Positions 23,462 to 32,178 of a stretch of 64,000 nucleotides of DNA are shown piece after piece (within the stretch, counting starts at the first letter, position 1; the number at the start of each line of letters is the position of its first letter). The position numbers were made by a program, and so were the translations under genes. The notes beneath the pieces are model-generated. The model did no database searches, was not told where the DNA came from, and saw nothing but the letters and a program-made list of their open reading frames with translations. The DNA is from Hymenobacter piscis. GTDB taxonomy: Bacteria > Bacteroidota > Bacteroidia > Cytophagales > Hymenobacteraceae. The DNA lies in the NCBI RefSeq assembly GCF_018760735.1, contig NZ_JAHHZN010000009.1, forward strand, positions 62,001-126,000, given 5' to 3'.

Positions 23462-24256
23462 TTAAGCGGCAGCAGACGTCTGGCCGTTTTCGCGGTCGTC
23501 GATGGCCGCTTTCAGCTTGGCGATGGCCTGGGTGGCGCGCTCCTGGTCGAGGCGGTTAATGTTGAGCAGCATCTTGGTTTTCTCAGCCCGGGAGATAACC
23601 GGGTGGTTGAGCAACCGAATGATTTCTTCCTTCTGCGAAGCCGTGGCGTAAGCCAGGGCCGCAGGCTCAGCGACGGCTTCCGCCGGAACGGCCTTCATGG
23701 CCACCGGCGCGGGGGCCGCGGCGGCAGGCTGGGATGCCGGAGCGGCGGGAGCTTCTGCCACGGCGGGTACATTGCCGGCGTAATCCATTTCCTCGGCCGG
23801 AGTGGGCTCGTAGCCGGCGGCGCGGATAATCCACGCCAGAATGTTGCGGTAGGCCTTGCCGATGGCCCGGGTCTGGGCCATGCTCATGATGGCAAATTCC
23901 TGGTAGAATTTCTTGCCCTGCTCCTTGCTTGAGCACACGGCAAAGCCGGCGCCCACCGTCTGCCCGCTCTTCAGATCAAAGAGAATGACTTTGGCCTGGT
24001 ACTTTATTTCCTGCTCGTTGCTGACGTTGATGACGTGCTCCACCACGGGCACGATGCCCAGGCGGGAGCCGGCGTACTGCCAGCCTTCCACGTTCACGAA
24101 CTCCTTGCCCTGCACGTTGGTAGTGAGCTTATTTTCCTTGATGAACTTCGCCAGATCCGTGGCCAGGTGCAGCGTCTCGTCGGAGTGCGACAGGTCGTAG
24201 CTCTCAACTTTGGGCTTGCGGACGGGCTCTTTGGGGGCTTTCACTGCTTGGCTCAT
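23462..24256 (-). CDS. Conserved protein, possibly phage-type recombination (single-strand annealing-like) protein
   Basis: 264 aa. No catalytic motif is visible. The N-terminal 175 residues are a compact alpha/beta domain containing MSMAQTRAIGKAYRNILAWI and AAGYEPTPAEEM; similar words (AQTRA, R-N/A-A, GYE-TPAEEM) occur in phage and actinobacterial proteins annotated around DNA recombination. Then comes an Ala/Pro-rich linker (about 177-215) and a C-terminal helical unit (SQKEEIIRLLNHPVISRAEK and IAKLKAAIDDRE) of a kind often found at the end of phage recombinases. It is next to recQ on the same strand but separated by a strong terminator, so probably its own unit. The family call is tentative. 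Confidence 0.5.
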   Translation of the reverse strand: MSQAVKAPKEPVRKPKVESYDLSHSDETLHLATDLAKFIKENKLTTNVQGKEFVNVEGWQYAGSRLGIVPVVEHVINVSNEQEIKYQAKVILFDLKSGQTVGAGFAVCSSKEQGKKFYQEFAIMSMAQTRAIGKAYRNILAWIIRAAGYEPTPAEEMDYAGNVPAVAEAPAAPASQPAAAAPAPVAMKAVPAEAVAEPAALAYATASQKEEIIRLLNHPVISRAEKTKMLLNINRLDQERATQAIAKLKAAIDDRENGQTSAAA

Positions 24257-24382
24257 GGTTTGTTTCCGTTAGGTTCCTGTAATACCGTGTTTGTTTACGT
24301 GAATATAACCAACAGCCCCCTTAAAAGGTGCAGTTTTTAGCAGTTTTTTTATCAATTTTTACCATTGATTATCAGACTATTA

Positions 24383-24390
24383 CAAAAGTA
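24383..24390 (-). promoter_or_regulatory. -7 element of the gene at 23462-24256
   Basis: The complement reads TACTTTTG (TAnnTTTG), about 127 nt upstream of the start codon in an AT-rich region, implying a leader of about 120 nt. Confidence 0.5.
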
Positions 24391-24471
24391 TAATCCAATT
24401 ATTTTAGCCACATAATTTCCAATCACTTTCAACTAACCACATTCGCACCGCCGGGCCGGTCATGCCACTAA

Positions 24472-24521
24472 AAAAACCCGCAGCTCCGTCTGCTTGCGCG
24501 TCAACGGAATTGCGGGTTTTG
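24472..24521. terminator. Two-way hairpin
   Basis: AAAACCCGCA and TGCGGGTTTT pair at the base of a long hairpin with an inner CCGT/ACGG pairing and A and T runs on both sides. Probably isolates the neighbouring units. Confidence 0.65.
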
Positions 24522-24659
24522 CTGCACGGTCCGGCTCTGGGCGGACGCGTGACCGGGGTCGAGTACTTAATTAACCCTTATTAGTCTCGGTTTAGTTGCC
24601 CGCGGACCGGTGCAAAATACGGGGAATGGCCCTTTTGGCTGTCTGACAACGCATCAGGC

Positions 24660-24693
24660 CAGCAAAAAGCCGGCCCGGGGCCGGCTTTTGCTG
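24660..24693 (-). terminator. Terminator of the LolD-like ABC gene
   Basis: CAGCAAAAAGCCGGCC and GGCCGGCTTTTGCTG pair with one bulged base; on the minus strand it follows the stop at 24749 by about 55 nt. Confidence 0.8.
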
Positions 24694-24748
24694 AATCAGA
24701 AATCTGTGCTCCTGGGCGTAGATGCCAGGGCGGAATGATGCCCAGCGC

Positions 24749-25411
24749 TTAATGGCCGCCTTCCCAGATGTTGCCATCCTTCATGGTAATCGTGCGGTCA
24801 GCCATTTCGGCCAGCTGGTCGTTGTGGGTCACAATCACGAAGGTCTGGCCCAACTCCTTGCGCAGCAGGAAGAAAATTTGGTGCAGCTCCTGGGCGTTCT
24901 GGGAATCGAGGTTGCCGCTGGGCTCATCGGCGAAGATAATTTCCGGGGAGTTGATCAGGGCCCGGGCTACGGCCGTGCGCTGCTGCTCGCCCCCGCTCAT
25001 TTCGGAAGGCTTGTGGTCGGCGCGGCGCTCCAGGTTCAGCATCCCGAGCAATTCGCGGGCCCGCACCCGGGTTTCCTTTTCCGAGCGTCCTGCCAGATAA
25101 GCCGGCAAACACACGTTTTCGAGGGCCGTGAATTCGGGCAGCAGGTTATGAAACTGGAAGATGAAGCCGATGTGCCGGTTGCGGAACCGGGCCAGATCGG
25201 AGCGGCCCAGGGAGCTGACCGACTCGCCATCGAAGAGCACCTCGCCCGAATCGGGGTTATCGAGGGTGCCCAGGATGTGGAGCAGCGTGCTTTTGCCGGC
25301 CCCCGACGAGCCCACGATAGAGACGATTTCCGACTTTTCAATGGTCAGGTCGATGCCTTTGAGCACCTCCAGCGTATTGTAGCTTTTACGGACGTTGATG
25401 GCTTGCAGCAA
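24749..25411 (-). CDS. lolD: ABC transporter ATP-binding protein, LolD type
   Basis: 220 aa from TTG 25411, giving the usual LolD N-terminus ([20 protein letters not shown]); the frame extends to 25519 but that part has no conserved sequence. Seen: Walker [10 protein letters not shown]-loop [17 protein letters not shown], signature MSGGEQQR, Walker B IIFADEP and the switch His in VTHN. LolD is the ATPase that drives lipoprotein release from the inner membrane to LolA. The LolC/E permease is not beside it here, so a MacB-like or FtsE-like role is possible. Divergent from the GH113-like gene. Confidence 0.82.
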   Translation of the reverse strand: MLQAINVRKSYNTLEVLKGIDLTIEKSEIVSIVGSSGAGKSTLLHILGTLDNPDSGEVLFDGESVSSLGRSDLARFRNRHIGFIFQFHNLLPEFTALENVCLPAYLAGRSEKETRVRARELLGMLNLERRADHKPSEMSGGEQQRTAVARALINSPEIIFADEPSGNLDSQNAQELHQIFFLLRKELGQTFVIVTHNDQLAEMADRTITMKDGNIWEGGH

Positions 25412-25549
25412 AACGGAGCGAGGAAGTAAAGTGAGCCGGAGTACGGAAAACAAATCTACGGAATGTCGGGCGTTGCGGTGGTAAATAAGCACGACTTGTC
25501 GAGTGAAGCTACCCGACACCTCCTTGATTCTCTTATCTTCCCTCTCCCT

Positions 25550-26680
25550 ATGTCCGTTTTTGCCTTGTCCAACCGCTTTTCCCTGTCGTCGCGGCTCCTG
25601 CTGGGGCTGGTATTGCTATTGCTGCTGGCTTCGGGCTGGTGGCTGCGGCCCCGCTGGGCCTCAGTGGCGGCCCCGGCAGGCCCCGGCCCGATTACCGCCG
25701 TTCCCGGGGCCCGGGCCCCGGAACGGATGCGCGGCGTGAGCTGGGTGGGCACCGATTCGGTTCCATCCCTGGATCTGGGCCCGCTGACCCGGGCCGGCGT
25801 GAGCTGGATTGCCCAGACGCCCTTCGGCTGGCAGGCCGGCGCAGCCACACCCGCCGTGCGCGTGAGCACCGGCAAGGGAAACCGTCATTACTGGGGCGAG
25901 AGCGACGCGGGCCTGACCTTCACCACCCAGCGGGCCCGCCAACAAGGGATCCGGACGCTGCTCAAGCCCCATTTGTGGCTGCGCGGCGGGGGCGGCACCT
26001 GGCCCGGCGACGTGAAGATGACCTCCGAAGCCGACTGGCAAACCTGGTTCGCCAGTTACACTATCTTTATGCTACACTATGCCCACCTGGCCGAGCAGGA
26101 GCAGATGGATGGCCTGTGCATCGGGACGGAGCTGGCCCAGACGGTGAGCCACGAGGCCGAGTGGCGGGCCTTAATTAAGCAGGTGCGGCAGGTCTACCAT
26201 GGACCGTTGACCTACGCAGCCAACTGGAGCGGGGAGTTTGAGCAGGTCCGTTTCTGGGATGCGCTGGACTTCATCGGGGTGCAGGCCTACTTCCCGCTCA
26301 GCACCACCGAGCGGCCCACCAAGGCGGCCCTGCTGGTCGCCTGGCGGGAGCCCCTGCGCCGCCTGGAGGCCGTGCAGAAGCGGTACAAGAAGCCCCTCGT
26401 CTTCACCGAAATCGGCTACAAAACCACTCCCAACGCCGCCATTGAGCCCTGGGCCTGGCCCGACCACCTCAACGTGCTTACGCCCCCCGACGAGGCCACC
26501 CAGGCGGCCTGCTACGCGGCCATGTTCGAGACGTTCTGGCCCCGGCCCTGGTTCGGGGGCCTGTTCATCTGGAAATGGTACCCCGGCCTCCAGCCCGACG
26601 GCCCCGCCCGCCGCCACCTCGACTTCACGCCCCAGCACAAACCCGCTGAGCGCATCATGGCCGAGTGGTTCCGGAAGTGA
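25550..26680 (+). CDS. Glycoside hydrolase family 113-like TIM-barrel protein, membrane-anchored or secreted
   Basis: 376 aa from ATG 25550. A hydrophobic N-terminal segment (residues about 15-32, [17 protein letters not shown]) acts as signal or anchor. The rest is a TIM barrel: RMRGVSWVG at strand 1, [24 protein letters not shown] (putative acid/base Glu), [12 protein letters not shown], and [11 protein letters not shown] (putative nucleophile Glu), [10 protein letters not shown]. This layout fits GH113 beta-mannanases and related proteins; the substrate is not proven. Its stop codon lies in the first heptamer of a GAAGTGA repeat. Confidence 0.75.
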   Translation: MSVFALSNRFSLSSRLLLGLVLLLLLASGWWLRPRWASVAAPAGPGPITAVPGARAPERMRGVSWVGTDSVPSLDLGPLTRAGVSWIAQTPFGWQAGAATPAVRVSTGKGNRHYWGESDAGLTFTTQRARQQGIRTLLKPHLWLRGGGGTWPGDVKMTSEADWQTWFASYTIFMLHYAHLAEQEQMDGLCIGTELAQTVSHEAEWRALIKQVRQVYHGPLTYAANWSGEFEQVRFWDALDFIGVQAYFPLSTTERPTKAALLVAWREPLRRLEAVQKRYKKPLVFTEIGYKTTPNAAIEPWAWPDHLNVLTPPDEATQAACYAAMFETFWPRPWFGGLFIWKWYPGLQPDGPARRHLDFTPQHKPAERIMAEWFRK

Positions 26681-26708
26681 GAAGTGAGAAGTGAGAAATG
26701 AGAAGTGG
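26674..26708. repeat. Five heptamer repeats (GAAGTGA) overlapping a stop codon
   Basis: GAAGTGA x3, GAAATGA, GAAGTGG in exact 7-bp register. The first unit supplies the TGA stop (26678-26680) of the GH113-like gene. No inverted partner was found nearby. Confidence 0.9.
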
Positions 26709-26908
26709 TACGAAGGCCGGGCACAACCGGCCGCTTCACCGGGAGCGAAATAGACATTGTTACAGGGTTGAAATATATCGTGGGGACGGCTGGGGCGGCA
26801 GGGTCATATTGGGCGCTGCGCCGCCGAGGCCCTCGTTTTCGCCCGTTTCCCGGCCGCCGGGTGCCAACTATTCCCGCCGGCTTGCCAACTCCCAACGCAA
26901 TTCTCCCT

Positions 26909-26916
26909 ACTTTCGC
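26909..26916 (+). promoter_or_regulatory. Near-consensus -7 element upstream of sucC
   Basis: TACTTTCG differs from TAnnTTTG by one base, 41 nt before the start codon; TTG at 26882-26884 is 24 nt upstream, slightly further than usual. Confidence 0.45.
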
Positions 26917-26957
26917 GGTTAGAAACCACCCCCATAACGGATCCATAACTGACCTCT

Positions 26958-28160
26958 ATGAACATTCACGAGTATCAGGGCAAAGACATTCTGAAGCGCT
27001 ACGGCGTGCGCGTGCAGGAAGGCATCGTGGCCGATACGGCCGAAGAAGCCGTGGCAGCGGCCCAAAAGCTGACGGAACAAACCGGCACCAGCTGGTACGT
27101 TATCAAGGCCCAGATTCATGCGGGCGGCCGCGGCAAAGGGGGCGGGGTGAAACTCGCCAAAAACCTGGAGCAGGTGAAGGAAATTGCCGGCCAGATCATC
27201 GGCATGCAGCTCGTAACCAAGCAAACCGGCGCCGAAGGCCGTAAAGTCCACAAGGTGCTCATCGCCCAGGACGTGTACTACCCCGGCGAGTCGGAAACCC
27301 AGGAGTTCTACATGAGCGTGCTGCTGGACCGCGCGACCGGCAAGAACGTGATTATCTATACCACCGAAGGCGGCATGGACATCGAGGAGGTAGCGGAGGC
27401 GCACCCCGAGAAAATTCACCGCGAACATATCGACCCGCGCGTGGGCCTGCGCCCCTTCCAGGCGGCTAAAATTGCCTTCAACCTGGGTCTCACCGGCCCC
27501 GCCCAGAAGGAGATGGTGAAGTTCGTGATGGCCCTCTACAAAGCTTACGACGAAACCGACTCGGCCATGTTCGAAATCAACCCCGTGTTGAAAACGTCGG
27601 ACAACAAGATTCTGGCCGTGGACGCCAAGGTAACCCTCGACGAAAACGCCCTCTACCGTCACAAAGACTTCATTGAGCTGCGCGACACCAACGAGGAAGA
27701 CCCGCTGGAAGTAGAAGCCTCGGCCTCGAACCTGAACTACGTGAAGCTCGACGGCAACGTGGGCTGCATGGTGAACGGCGCCGGTCTGGCCATGGCCACG
27801 ATGGACATCATCAAGCTCAGCGGCGGCGAGCCAGCCAACTTCCTCGACGTAGGGGGTGGAGCCAACGCCCAGACCGTGGAAGCCGGTTTCCGCATCATCC
27901 TGAAGGACCCGAACGTGAAAGCCATCCTCATCAACATCTTCGGGGGCATCGTGCGCTGCGACCGGGTGGCCAATGGCGTGGTGGAAGCCTACAAGAACAT
28001 CGGCGACATCAAGGTGCCCATCATCGTGCGCCTGCAAGGCACCAACGCGGAGGAAGGCGCCCGCATCATCGACGAGAGCGGCCTGAAGGTGTTCTCGGCC
28101 GTGCTGCTGAAGGATGCCGCCGAAAAAGTAAAAGAAGTGCTGGCCTCGCAGGGCATCTAA
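26958..28160 (+). CDS. sucC: Succinyl-CoA synthetase (ADP-forming), beta subunit
   Basis: 400 aa. TCA cycle enzyme linking succinyl-CoA to substrate-level phosphorylation. Seen: [17 protein letters not shown], the ATP-grasp fold with [47 protein letters not shown] and FLDVGGGA, then [10 protein letters not shown] near the active site. Length is a little above E. coli (388). The alpha-subunit gene is not adjacent. A strong terminator follows. Confidence 0.97.
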   Translation: MNIHEYQGKDILKRYGVRVQEGIVADTAEEAVAAAQKLTEQTGTSWYVIKAQIHAGGRGKGGGVKLAKNLEQVKEIAGQIIGMQLVTKQTGAEGRKVHKVLIAQDVYYPGESETQEFYMSVLLDRATGKNVIIYTTEGGMDIEEVAEAHPEKIHREHIDPRVGLRPFQAAKIAFNLGLTGPAQKEMVKFVMALYKAYDETDSAMFEINPVLKTSDNKILAVDAKVTLDENALYRHKDFIELRDTNEEDPLEVEASASNLNYVKLDGNVGCMVNGAGLAMATMDIIKLSGGEPANFLDVGGGANAQTVEAGFRIILKDPNVKAILINIFGGIVRCDRVANGVVEAYKNIGDIKVPIIVRLQGTNAEEGARIIDESGLKVFSAVLLKDAAEKVKEVLASQGI

Positions 28161-28191
28161 TTTGCTCATTTCGGCTGTTTTGCCACTCACT

Positions 28192-28222
28192 AAGCTCGTC
28201 CGTACCCACGGACGAGCTTTTT
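28192..28222 (+). terminator. Terminator of sucC
   Basis: AAGCTCGTCCG and CGGACGAGCTT pair perfectly around a 6-nt loop, followed by T5. Confidence 0.92.
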
Positions 28223-28286
28223 GTTTGTCGCCTGCCCAACCTCTTGCAGAATACTTCGTTAGAAGCAGTAAAATTGACTTTATCGT

Positions 28287-29156
28287 ATGATAAATAAGAC
28301 TTTTACTTTGCTGGCAGCTGCATTCTGTTTTTCGTTTGCCGTTCAGGCACAGGATGCCGAGCGTGATTACCCCTACCTGACTACGCTCGATTCTACCCCT
28401 TACCCCTTTGAGTTTAGTTCCCCGACCACCCCCTATCTGACCCGCTTTCGGGAAATGTTCGGGCTCAAGGGTGTAATCGGTAAGGAAACGTCTGATCTGG
28501 GGCGTGCGCGGGCTTTGTGCGAATGGGTGCATTTCCGGCTCGAGCACGACGGCCACAAATCGTTCAAGTCCCAGGACCCGTTCGCCATTCTTAAAGCGGC
28601 TCAGGCTGGTCAGCAGGTGCAATGCGTGGAATATGGACTGGTACTGGCCGCGGCCTTCAACGCCGTAGGTATTCCGGCTCGCCCCCTTTACCTGAAAGCC
28701 GCCGATGTACAGACTCGTCGCTCGGCTGCCGGGCATGCGCTGGCCGAAGCCTGGCTGCCTGATTTAGGTAAATGGGTAATGGTAGATGCGCAGGCTAATA
28801 TCATTCCCCTGCTCGGCAGCAAGCCCCTTAATGCGGTGGAACTGCAACAGGCACTGCTGGCCAAGCGCGACGATCTGACGGTCCTTAGTTCAACCAGAGC
28901 ACCGGCCGGCTCCTATTTTCGCTGGGTTGACCAGTACCTGTTCTACTTTGATACCGTGATGGACAACCGCTACGATGTTAAGTCGGCCCGTACCGGGCTG
29001 ATGCTGGTTCCTGTGGGGGCTCATAAGCCCGTAGTTTTTCAGCGTACTGAATCCATCCATAATATTCGCTACACAAATTCCGTGGCTACCTTTTACGCTT
29101 CTCCCTCGCAGGCTGATCTGCCAATTGCCACGTCGGGTAGCGCAGCCGGCCACTAA
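28287..29156 (+). CDS. Secreted transglutaminase-like (cysteine peptidase-fold) protein
   Basis: 289 aa. Signal peptide MINKTFTLLAAAFCFSFAVQAQ. A papain-like transglutaminase core with the likely triad C113 (VQCVEYG), H150 (AAGHALAEAW) and D167 (VMVDAQAN). The C-terminal 110 residues are beta-rich and unassigned. Such proteins may hydrolyse or cross-link peptides or act as peptidoglycan-linked proteases; the substrate is unknown. It is flanked by terminators and appears monocistronic. Confidence 0.78.
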   Translation: MINKTFTLLAAAFCFSFAVQAQDAERDYPYLTTLDSTPYPFEFSSPTTPYLTRFREMFGLKGVIGKETSDLGRARALCEWVHFRLEHDGHKSFKSQDPFAILKAAQAGQQVQCVEYGLVLAAAFNAVGIPARPLYLKAADVQTRRSAAGHALAEAWLPDLGKWVMVDAQANIIPLLGSKPLNAVELQQALLAKRDDLTVLSSTRAPAGSYFRWVDQYLFYFDTVMDNRYDVKSARTGLMLVPVGAHKPVVFQRTESIHNIRYTNSVATFYASPSQADLPIATSGSAAGH

Positions 29157-29178
29157 AAGGCCGGACGCGTATGTTTCT

Positions 29179-29227
29179 AGACGCTAAACGGCCCCGGAAT
29201 CCTGGATTCCGGGGCCGTTTAGCGTCT
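29179..29227. terminator. Two-way terminator with 24-bp perfect stem
   Basis: Arms 29179-29202 and 29204-29227 are exact reverse complements around one base (CTAAACGGCCCCGGAATCC at the core). It lies between convergent genes. Confidence 0.9.
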
Positions 29228-29244
29228 TGCGCAATGAGAAGAGC

Positions 29245-29700
29245 TTACTTGGCTGCGACGGGCACTACCTCGCCTTTCACGCGCAGTTCCACTTCCATAT
29301 TGCCGCGGGTGCCTACCGAGTACGGACAAATCTGATGCGCCTGGCGCACCATATCCAGGGTTTTCTGCTCGTCGAAAGCCTTCAGATCAACGTCGAGCAC
29401 GGCACTCAGGCCATAGCTTTCCCCTTCCTGAAATAAGGCAACGGAGCACTTCACTTCTGTCTGCGGGTCGAGCTTGTCGCCAGCCCGCTGGGCAATTACG
29501 AGCAGGGCCTGCTGAAAGCAGGAGGCGTACCCGGCGGCGAACAGTTCTTCGGGGTTGGTAGCCCCCTTCTTGCCGCCCAGTCCTTCGGGCACCGACATTT
29601 CCATATCAATGACACCGGTAGCGGAACGAACGTGGCCGCTCCGGCCGCCTACGGCAGTAGCATCGGCGGTGTACAGGGTCTTCTTTTCAGTGTTGGCCAT
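29245..29700 (-). CDS. ohr: Organic hydroperoxide resistance protein (Ohr/OsmC family)
   Basis: 151 aa. Thiol peroxidase that reduces organic hydroperoxides in the cytoplasm. Reactive Cys pair C61 (GYASCFQQAL) and C125 (HQICPYSVGT), with the Arg of HVRSATG nearby; NPEELFAAGY is an Ohr landmark. Length is typical (about 140-150). It is usually controlled by the MarR-type OhrR, but no such gene is adjacent. Confidence 0.93.
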   Translation of the reverse strand: MANTEKKTLYTADATAVGGRSGHVRSATGVIDMEMSVPEGLGGKKGATNPEELFAAGYASCFQQALLVIAQRAGDKLDPQTEVKCSVALFQEGESYGLSAVLDVDLKAFDEQKTLDMVRQAHQICPYSVGTRGNMEVELRVKGEVVPVAAK

Positions 29701-29848
29701 AAAAAAATACTAGACGGGGAATGATTTGCTATACATAACTCCCCTGTGGGCCGCAAGGTTACCTTAAACCAGTACATGATTTTGCAGAAAAAGCGCCGCC
29801 TGGTTTGGCGAACAAGGGTTTTCTATCTAGTTTTGCGCCTCACTACCG

Positions 29849-29920
29849 GGTTGCGTAGTACAACGGATAGTATGGGAGCCTCCGAAGCTCTAGATCTAGG
29901 TTCGATTCCTAGCGCGACCA
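29849..29920 (+). tRNA. tRNA-Arg (anticodon CCG)
   Basis: Full cloverleaf over 72 nt. Acceptor GGTTGCG pairs with CGCGACC (one G-T). D-stem GTAC/GTAT, anticodon stem GGAGC/GCTCT with loop CTCCGAA (anticodon CCG, reads CGG), T-arm CTAGG-TTCGATT-CCTAG, discriminator A. The 3' CCA is not encoded directly after the discriminator. A terminator follows at once. Confidence 0.95.
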
Positions 29921-29924
29921 CACC

Positions 29925-29957
29925 AAAGCCCCTATACGGTCTGTATAGGGGCTTTTT
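29925..29957 (+). terminator. Terminator of tRNA-Arg
   Basis: AAGCCCCTATAC and GTATAGGGGCTT form a perfect 12-bp stem with a 5-nt loop, followed by TTT-rich sequence. Confidence 0.92.
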
Positions 29958-30093
29958 GCTTTTCCCGGGGGCAGCTCACGGGACGGCGGTCCACGGTAAC
30001 TCTGCTTCAGCCGCAACGGCCGGCGCGTAAACCGAACACGGTAAAAGGGCCTCGGGTACAGAGGCTTTGCGCGGCCACAAGCCGGGCGAGGCA

Positions 30094-30288
30094 TTATGTA
30101 CCTGTTTCACCCGGTTCCAGGCCCTCCTCCCGGGCCTCAAGCTTTTCTAATTCGTGGAGCTCCTCGATAATCTGGCTCGGAGTAAACAAGCCCGTCAGCG
30201 CTACGACGTCTTCAATCTTGGGCAGCAGATGAGCCTCGTCTTTGGGCAATTGATCTGATGTGGGTTGGGTGGGTTTGAGCGTATCCAT
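30094..30288 (-). CDS. Small hypothetical acidic protein
   Basis: 64 aa. Hydrophilic; the core PKIEDVVALTGLFTPSQIIEELHELEKLEA is helical. No family recognised, no signal or membrane part. Codon use is like the host. It could be a real small gene, but nothing besides the open frame, composition and ATG supports it. Confidence 0.45.
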   Translation of the reverse strand: MDTLKPTQPTSDQLPKDEAHLLPKIEDVVALTGLFTPSQIIEELHELEKLEAREEGLEPGETGT

Positions 30289-30430
30289 AATGACAAGAAC
30301 CTAAAATTCTGTCATACAGTAACCATTCAGCAACTGTCTGACAGGGATAGGCCCTAATTCAATAAGCAGGATCTGCTCCGTTTGCCCCACGGCCTGGGGC
30401 ATACACGAACACACAGGCCGCAAAAAGCCT

Positions 30431-30491
30431 CCCCATGGCACGGCAAAGGCCCATCAGCAGTGTGCTGATGGGCCTTTGCCGTGCCATGGGG
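30431..30491 (-). terminator. Hairpin with 29-bp perfect arms after the Roadblock pair
   Basis: 30431-30459 and 30463-30491 are exact reverse complements around a 3-nt loop (GTG). On the minus strand T5 follows 4 nt after the stem. It ends the unit of the two Roadblock-like genes. Confidence 0.9.
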
Positions 30492-30501
30492 ATTGCACTA
30501 G

Positions 30502-30870
30502 TTAGTCTAGTACTGAAACCTGGCTTTTCATGATCTGGCGGGCCATGGCCAGGTTGGTATCGGCTGAGTTTACAGCCAGGTAAATGAATTTGCCGCCATC
30601 GGCAGAAAGCCGGAGCAGGTGCAGCTGATCGGTTAGCGTCAGCAGGATATCCTGGATAGTCTGATTCAGCTTCAGGGCCTGGATTGCCTTCATTTTCTGC
30701 TTTACTACCTCCGTGTTGTAAGCGGCGGCCGTCTCGGCATCAAACGAGGCCAAATTAGAGTGGTGAGCCAGGGGCATGCCGGTCTCCGTCTCTACTACGG
30801 CCACGGCTACCAGAGAAGGAAGCTCTTTCAGAATGTTTTGTACTACTTCTTTGGGCGTTAAAACAGCCAT
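30502..30870 (-). CDS. Roadblock/LC7-like domain protein (second of a pair)
   Basis: 122 aa from ATG 30870; the frame is open to 30960 inside the intergenic leader. The whole protein is one Roadblock-like domain: a helix with ILKELPSLVAVAVVETETGM, a strand pair, a long helix, then LTDQLHLLRLSADGGKFIYLAVNSADTNLAMAR, the usual pattern of two strands and a final helix. In bacteria such proteins (MglB relatives) regulate small Ras-like GTPases of polarity or motility, or form scaffold dimers. No MglA-type GTPase is in the window. It is a paralogue of the next gene upstream. Confidence 0.72.
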   Translation of the reverse strand: MAVLTPKEVVQNILKELPSLVAVAVVETETGMPLAHHSNLASFDAETAAAYNTEVVKQKMKAIQALKLNQTIQDILLTLTDQLHLLRLSADGGKFIYLAVNSADTNLAMARQIMKSQVSVLD

Positions 30871-30907
30871 TGAGATAAAGAAAAAGAGTGTGAGATGTGA
30901 GGTTATT

Positions 30908-31330
30908 TTATGTTGTATGACGCCGCAATACGTCCCGGACCAGGGACATATTCGTGTCAATGGAACGCACTACGAGGTAGCAAATCTGCCGGCCTTGCCC
31001 CATAGGGCGCAGACAGTGCAGTTGCTCATCCAATACTACGATCATATCGGTTACCTGTTGTGCTTGCAGCCACGGGGTCTGGAGCATGCGGTGCAGGGTG
31101 CGCAGCAGATCAGCGCTACGGGCCGTAAGCTTATAAGGATCGAACTTAGCCGTGGCAGTATAGGCGGCTACCATTTTACTGGAGGCGGCATCGACCACTG
31201 CCACTGCCACTAGCTCGGGTAGCTCCCGTAACAGATCCTGAATCAGCGCGTCAGCCCGGCTACGCGTCGCTCCGACAGCATCTCCCGTAATTTTTTTCAC
31301 CACCAACTGGTTTAGAAACGGGATACGCAT
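30908..31330 (-). CDS. Roadblock/LC7-like domain protein (first of a pair)
   Basis: 140 aa. Like its neighbour in layout: LIQDLLRELPELVAVAVVDAASSKMVA, a helical middle, then VLDEQLHCLRPMGQGRQICYLVVRSIDTNMSLVR. The extra N-terminal 25 residues (MRIPFLNQLVVKKI...) are amphipathic and could mediate partner or membrane contact. The two genes are 37 nt apart and surely co-transcribed, which would allow a heterodimer (inference). Confidence 0.72.
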   Translation of the reverse strand: MRIPFLNQLVVKKITGDAVGATRSRADALIQDLLRELPELVAVAVVDAASSKMVAAYTATAKFDPYKLTARSADLLRTLHRMLQTPWLQAQQVTDMIVVLDEQLHCLRPMGQGRQICYLVVRSIDTNMSLVRDVLRRHTT

Positions 31331-31437
31331 GGAGTTTGTGCTATTTGCAGTTCTTAGATTAATAAACTATTCAAGCTGAGTTTCTGCTCTGGCCGGGCGT
31401 TTCGGCCATTACCAGGCAGCGTCACCCGCCAGACGGC

Positions 31438-31494
31438 TGCAACGGAAAGAACCGACGGGTTTCCCGATAAGAGGATACAGTCCCTTCCGTTGCA
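31438..31494. repeat. Inverted repeat upstream of the Roadblock pair
   Basis: TGCAACGGAA (31438-31447) and TTCCGTTGCA (31485-31494) are exact reverse complements 37 nt apart. Position after the gene ending at 31504 and before the Roadblock genes fits a weak terminator or regulatory stem; no T run is present. Confidence 0.45.
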
Positions 31495-31503
31495 ACGGCT
31501 GCC

Positions 31504-32178
31504 TTAAAAAAACAGCCAGCGTTTCTTGGCGGCCCGGACTTTATTGCCGCGGGGCAGCAGCGTTACGTTAGCGGTGCCGCCCTTCGAGCGGATTACCTCT
31601 TCCTCGGTATAGCCAGCGTAGCCATACTGCAGGATAGTAGGCCGGCCGGCCGCCATGCGCAGGTTATAGCGTCCCTGGCCATCGGTGCTGACACCCGTTT
31701 GAGTGCCTTTTACCCACACGGTAGCGCCCACCAGGGGCTTACCATTCTCGTCCAGAATCTGGCCGGCTACGGTAGTAAGGCGCAGCGCGTTGGCGTCGGC
31801 GGCCGTTTCGGCCAGTTCCGTTGGTGCTGGCAACGCCTCGGTGGGCGTATTGGGCAGGTTAGCGCCGGCAAATACGGCTCCGCTTACCAAGGCCCCGCCG
31901 GCCACCAGAGAAGCCGCCCGACGACGGAAACGCTCCGGCTCCGTGCGCAGCAAGTCAAACTGGCGCTGCACCCACCCTACGGGCTGTACCTGATGGCCTT
32001 TTTGCTTGAGCTCATGGAACCGCTCCAGCGTTTCATCAGCCAGTTGTTTGTCCGACTTTAGAAAGGCGTCTACCAGTTCCGTGTTGTGGCTCGACAGGTC
32101 ACCGCGCAGGTACGCGTCCCGGTAAGCCGGCAATAGTTCCCCTGTGACGGGGTGAAATGGGTTGGCATTTAGTTTCAT
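31504..32178 (-). CDS. Membrane protein with carboxypeptidase-regulatory-like domain
   Basis: 224 aa from ATG 32178 (MKLNANPFHPVTGELLPAYR); upstream in-frame Met residues precede no conserved sequence. Residues 1-95 are cytoplasmic and helical, a layout reminiscent of anti-sigma factors. One membrane segment follows (about 99-118, ASLVAGGALVSGAVFAGAN). The C-terminal 75 residues are a carboxypeptidase-D regulatory-like beta domain (VAGQILDENGKPLVGATVWV, then TDGQGRYNL and ILQYGYAGY). No sigma factor lies next to it, so an anti-sigma role is only a possibility. Confidence 0.7.
   Translation of the reverse strand: MKLNANPFHPVTGELLPAYRDAYLRGDLSSHNTELVDAFLKSDKQLADETLERFHELKQKGHQVQPVGWVQRQFDLLRTEPERFRRRAASLVAGGALVSGAVFAGANLPNTPTEALPAPTELAETAADANALRLTTVAGQILDENGKPLVGATVWVKGTQTGVSTDGQGRYNLRMAAGRPTILQYGYAGYTEEEVIRSKGGTANVTLLPRGNKVRAAKKRWLFF

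Larger units (their letters stand above)
24257..24748. other. Gap with promoter and two terminator hairpins
   Basis: 492 bp without a credible gene. 24290-24440 is AT-rich and holds a perfect minus-strand -7 box (24383-24390). 24472-24521 is a hairpin (AAAACCCGCA paired with TGCGGGTTTT), and 24660-24693 is another. The stretch 24522-24655 shows nothing recognisable. Confidence 0.7.

Noticed and set aside
26705-27244. 179-aa plus-strand open frame overlapping sucC
   Set aside because: It runs out of frame into sucC and has no domain.
29849-29920. tRNA gene as integration site of a genomic island
   Set aside because: No integrase, no partial tRNA copy and no composition change downstream; the neighbours look native.
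29746-30030. 94-aa open frame covering the tRNA-Arg
   Set aside because: It reads through the tRNA and its terminator, so it cannot be a real gene.
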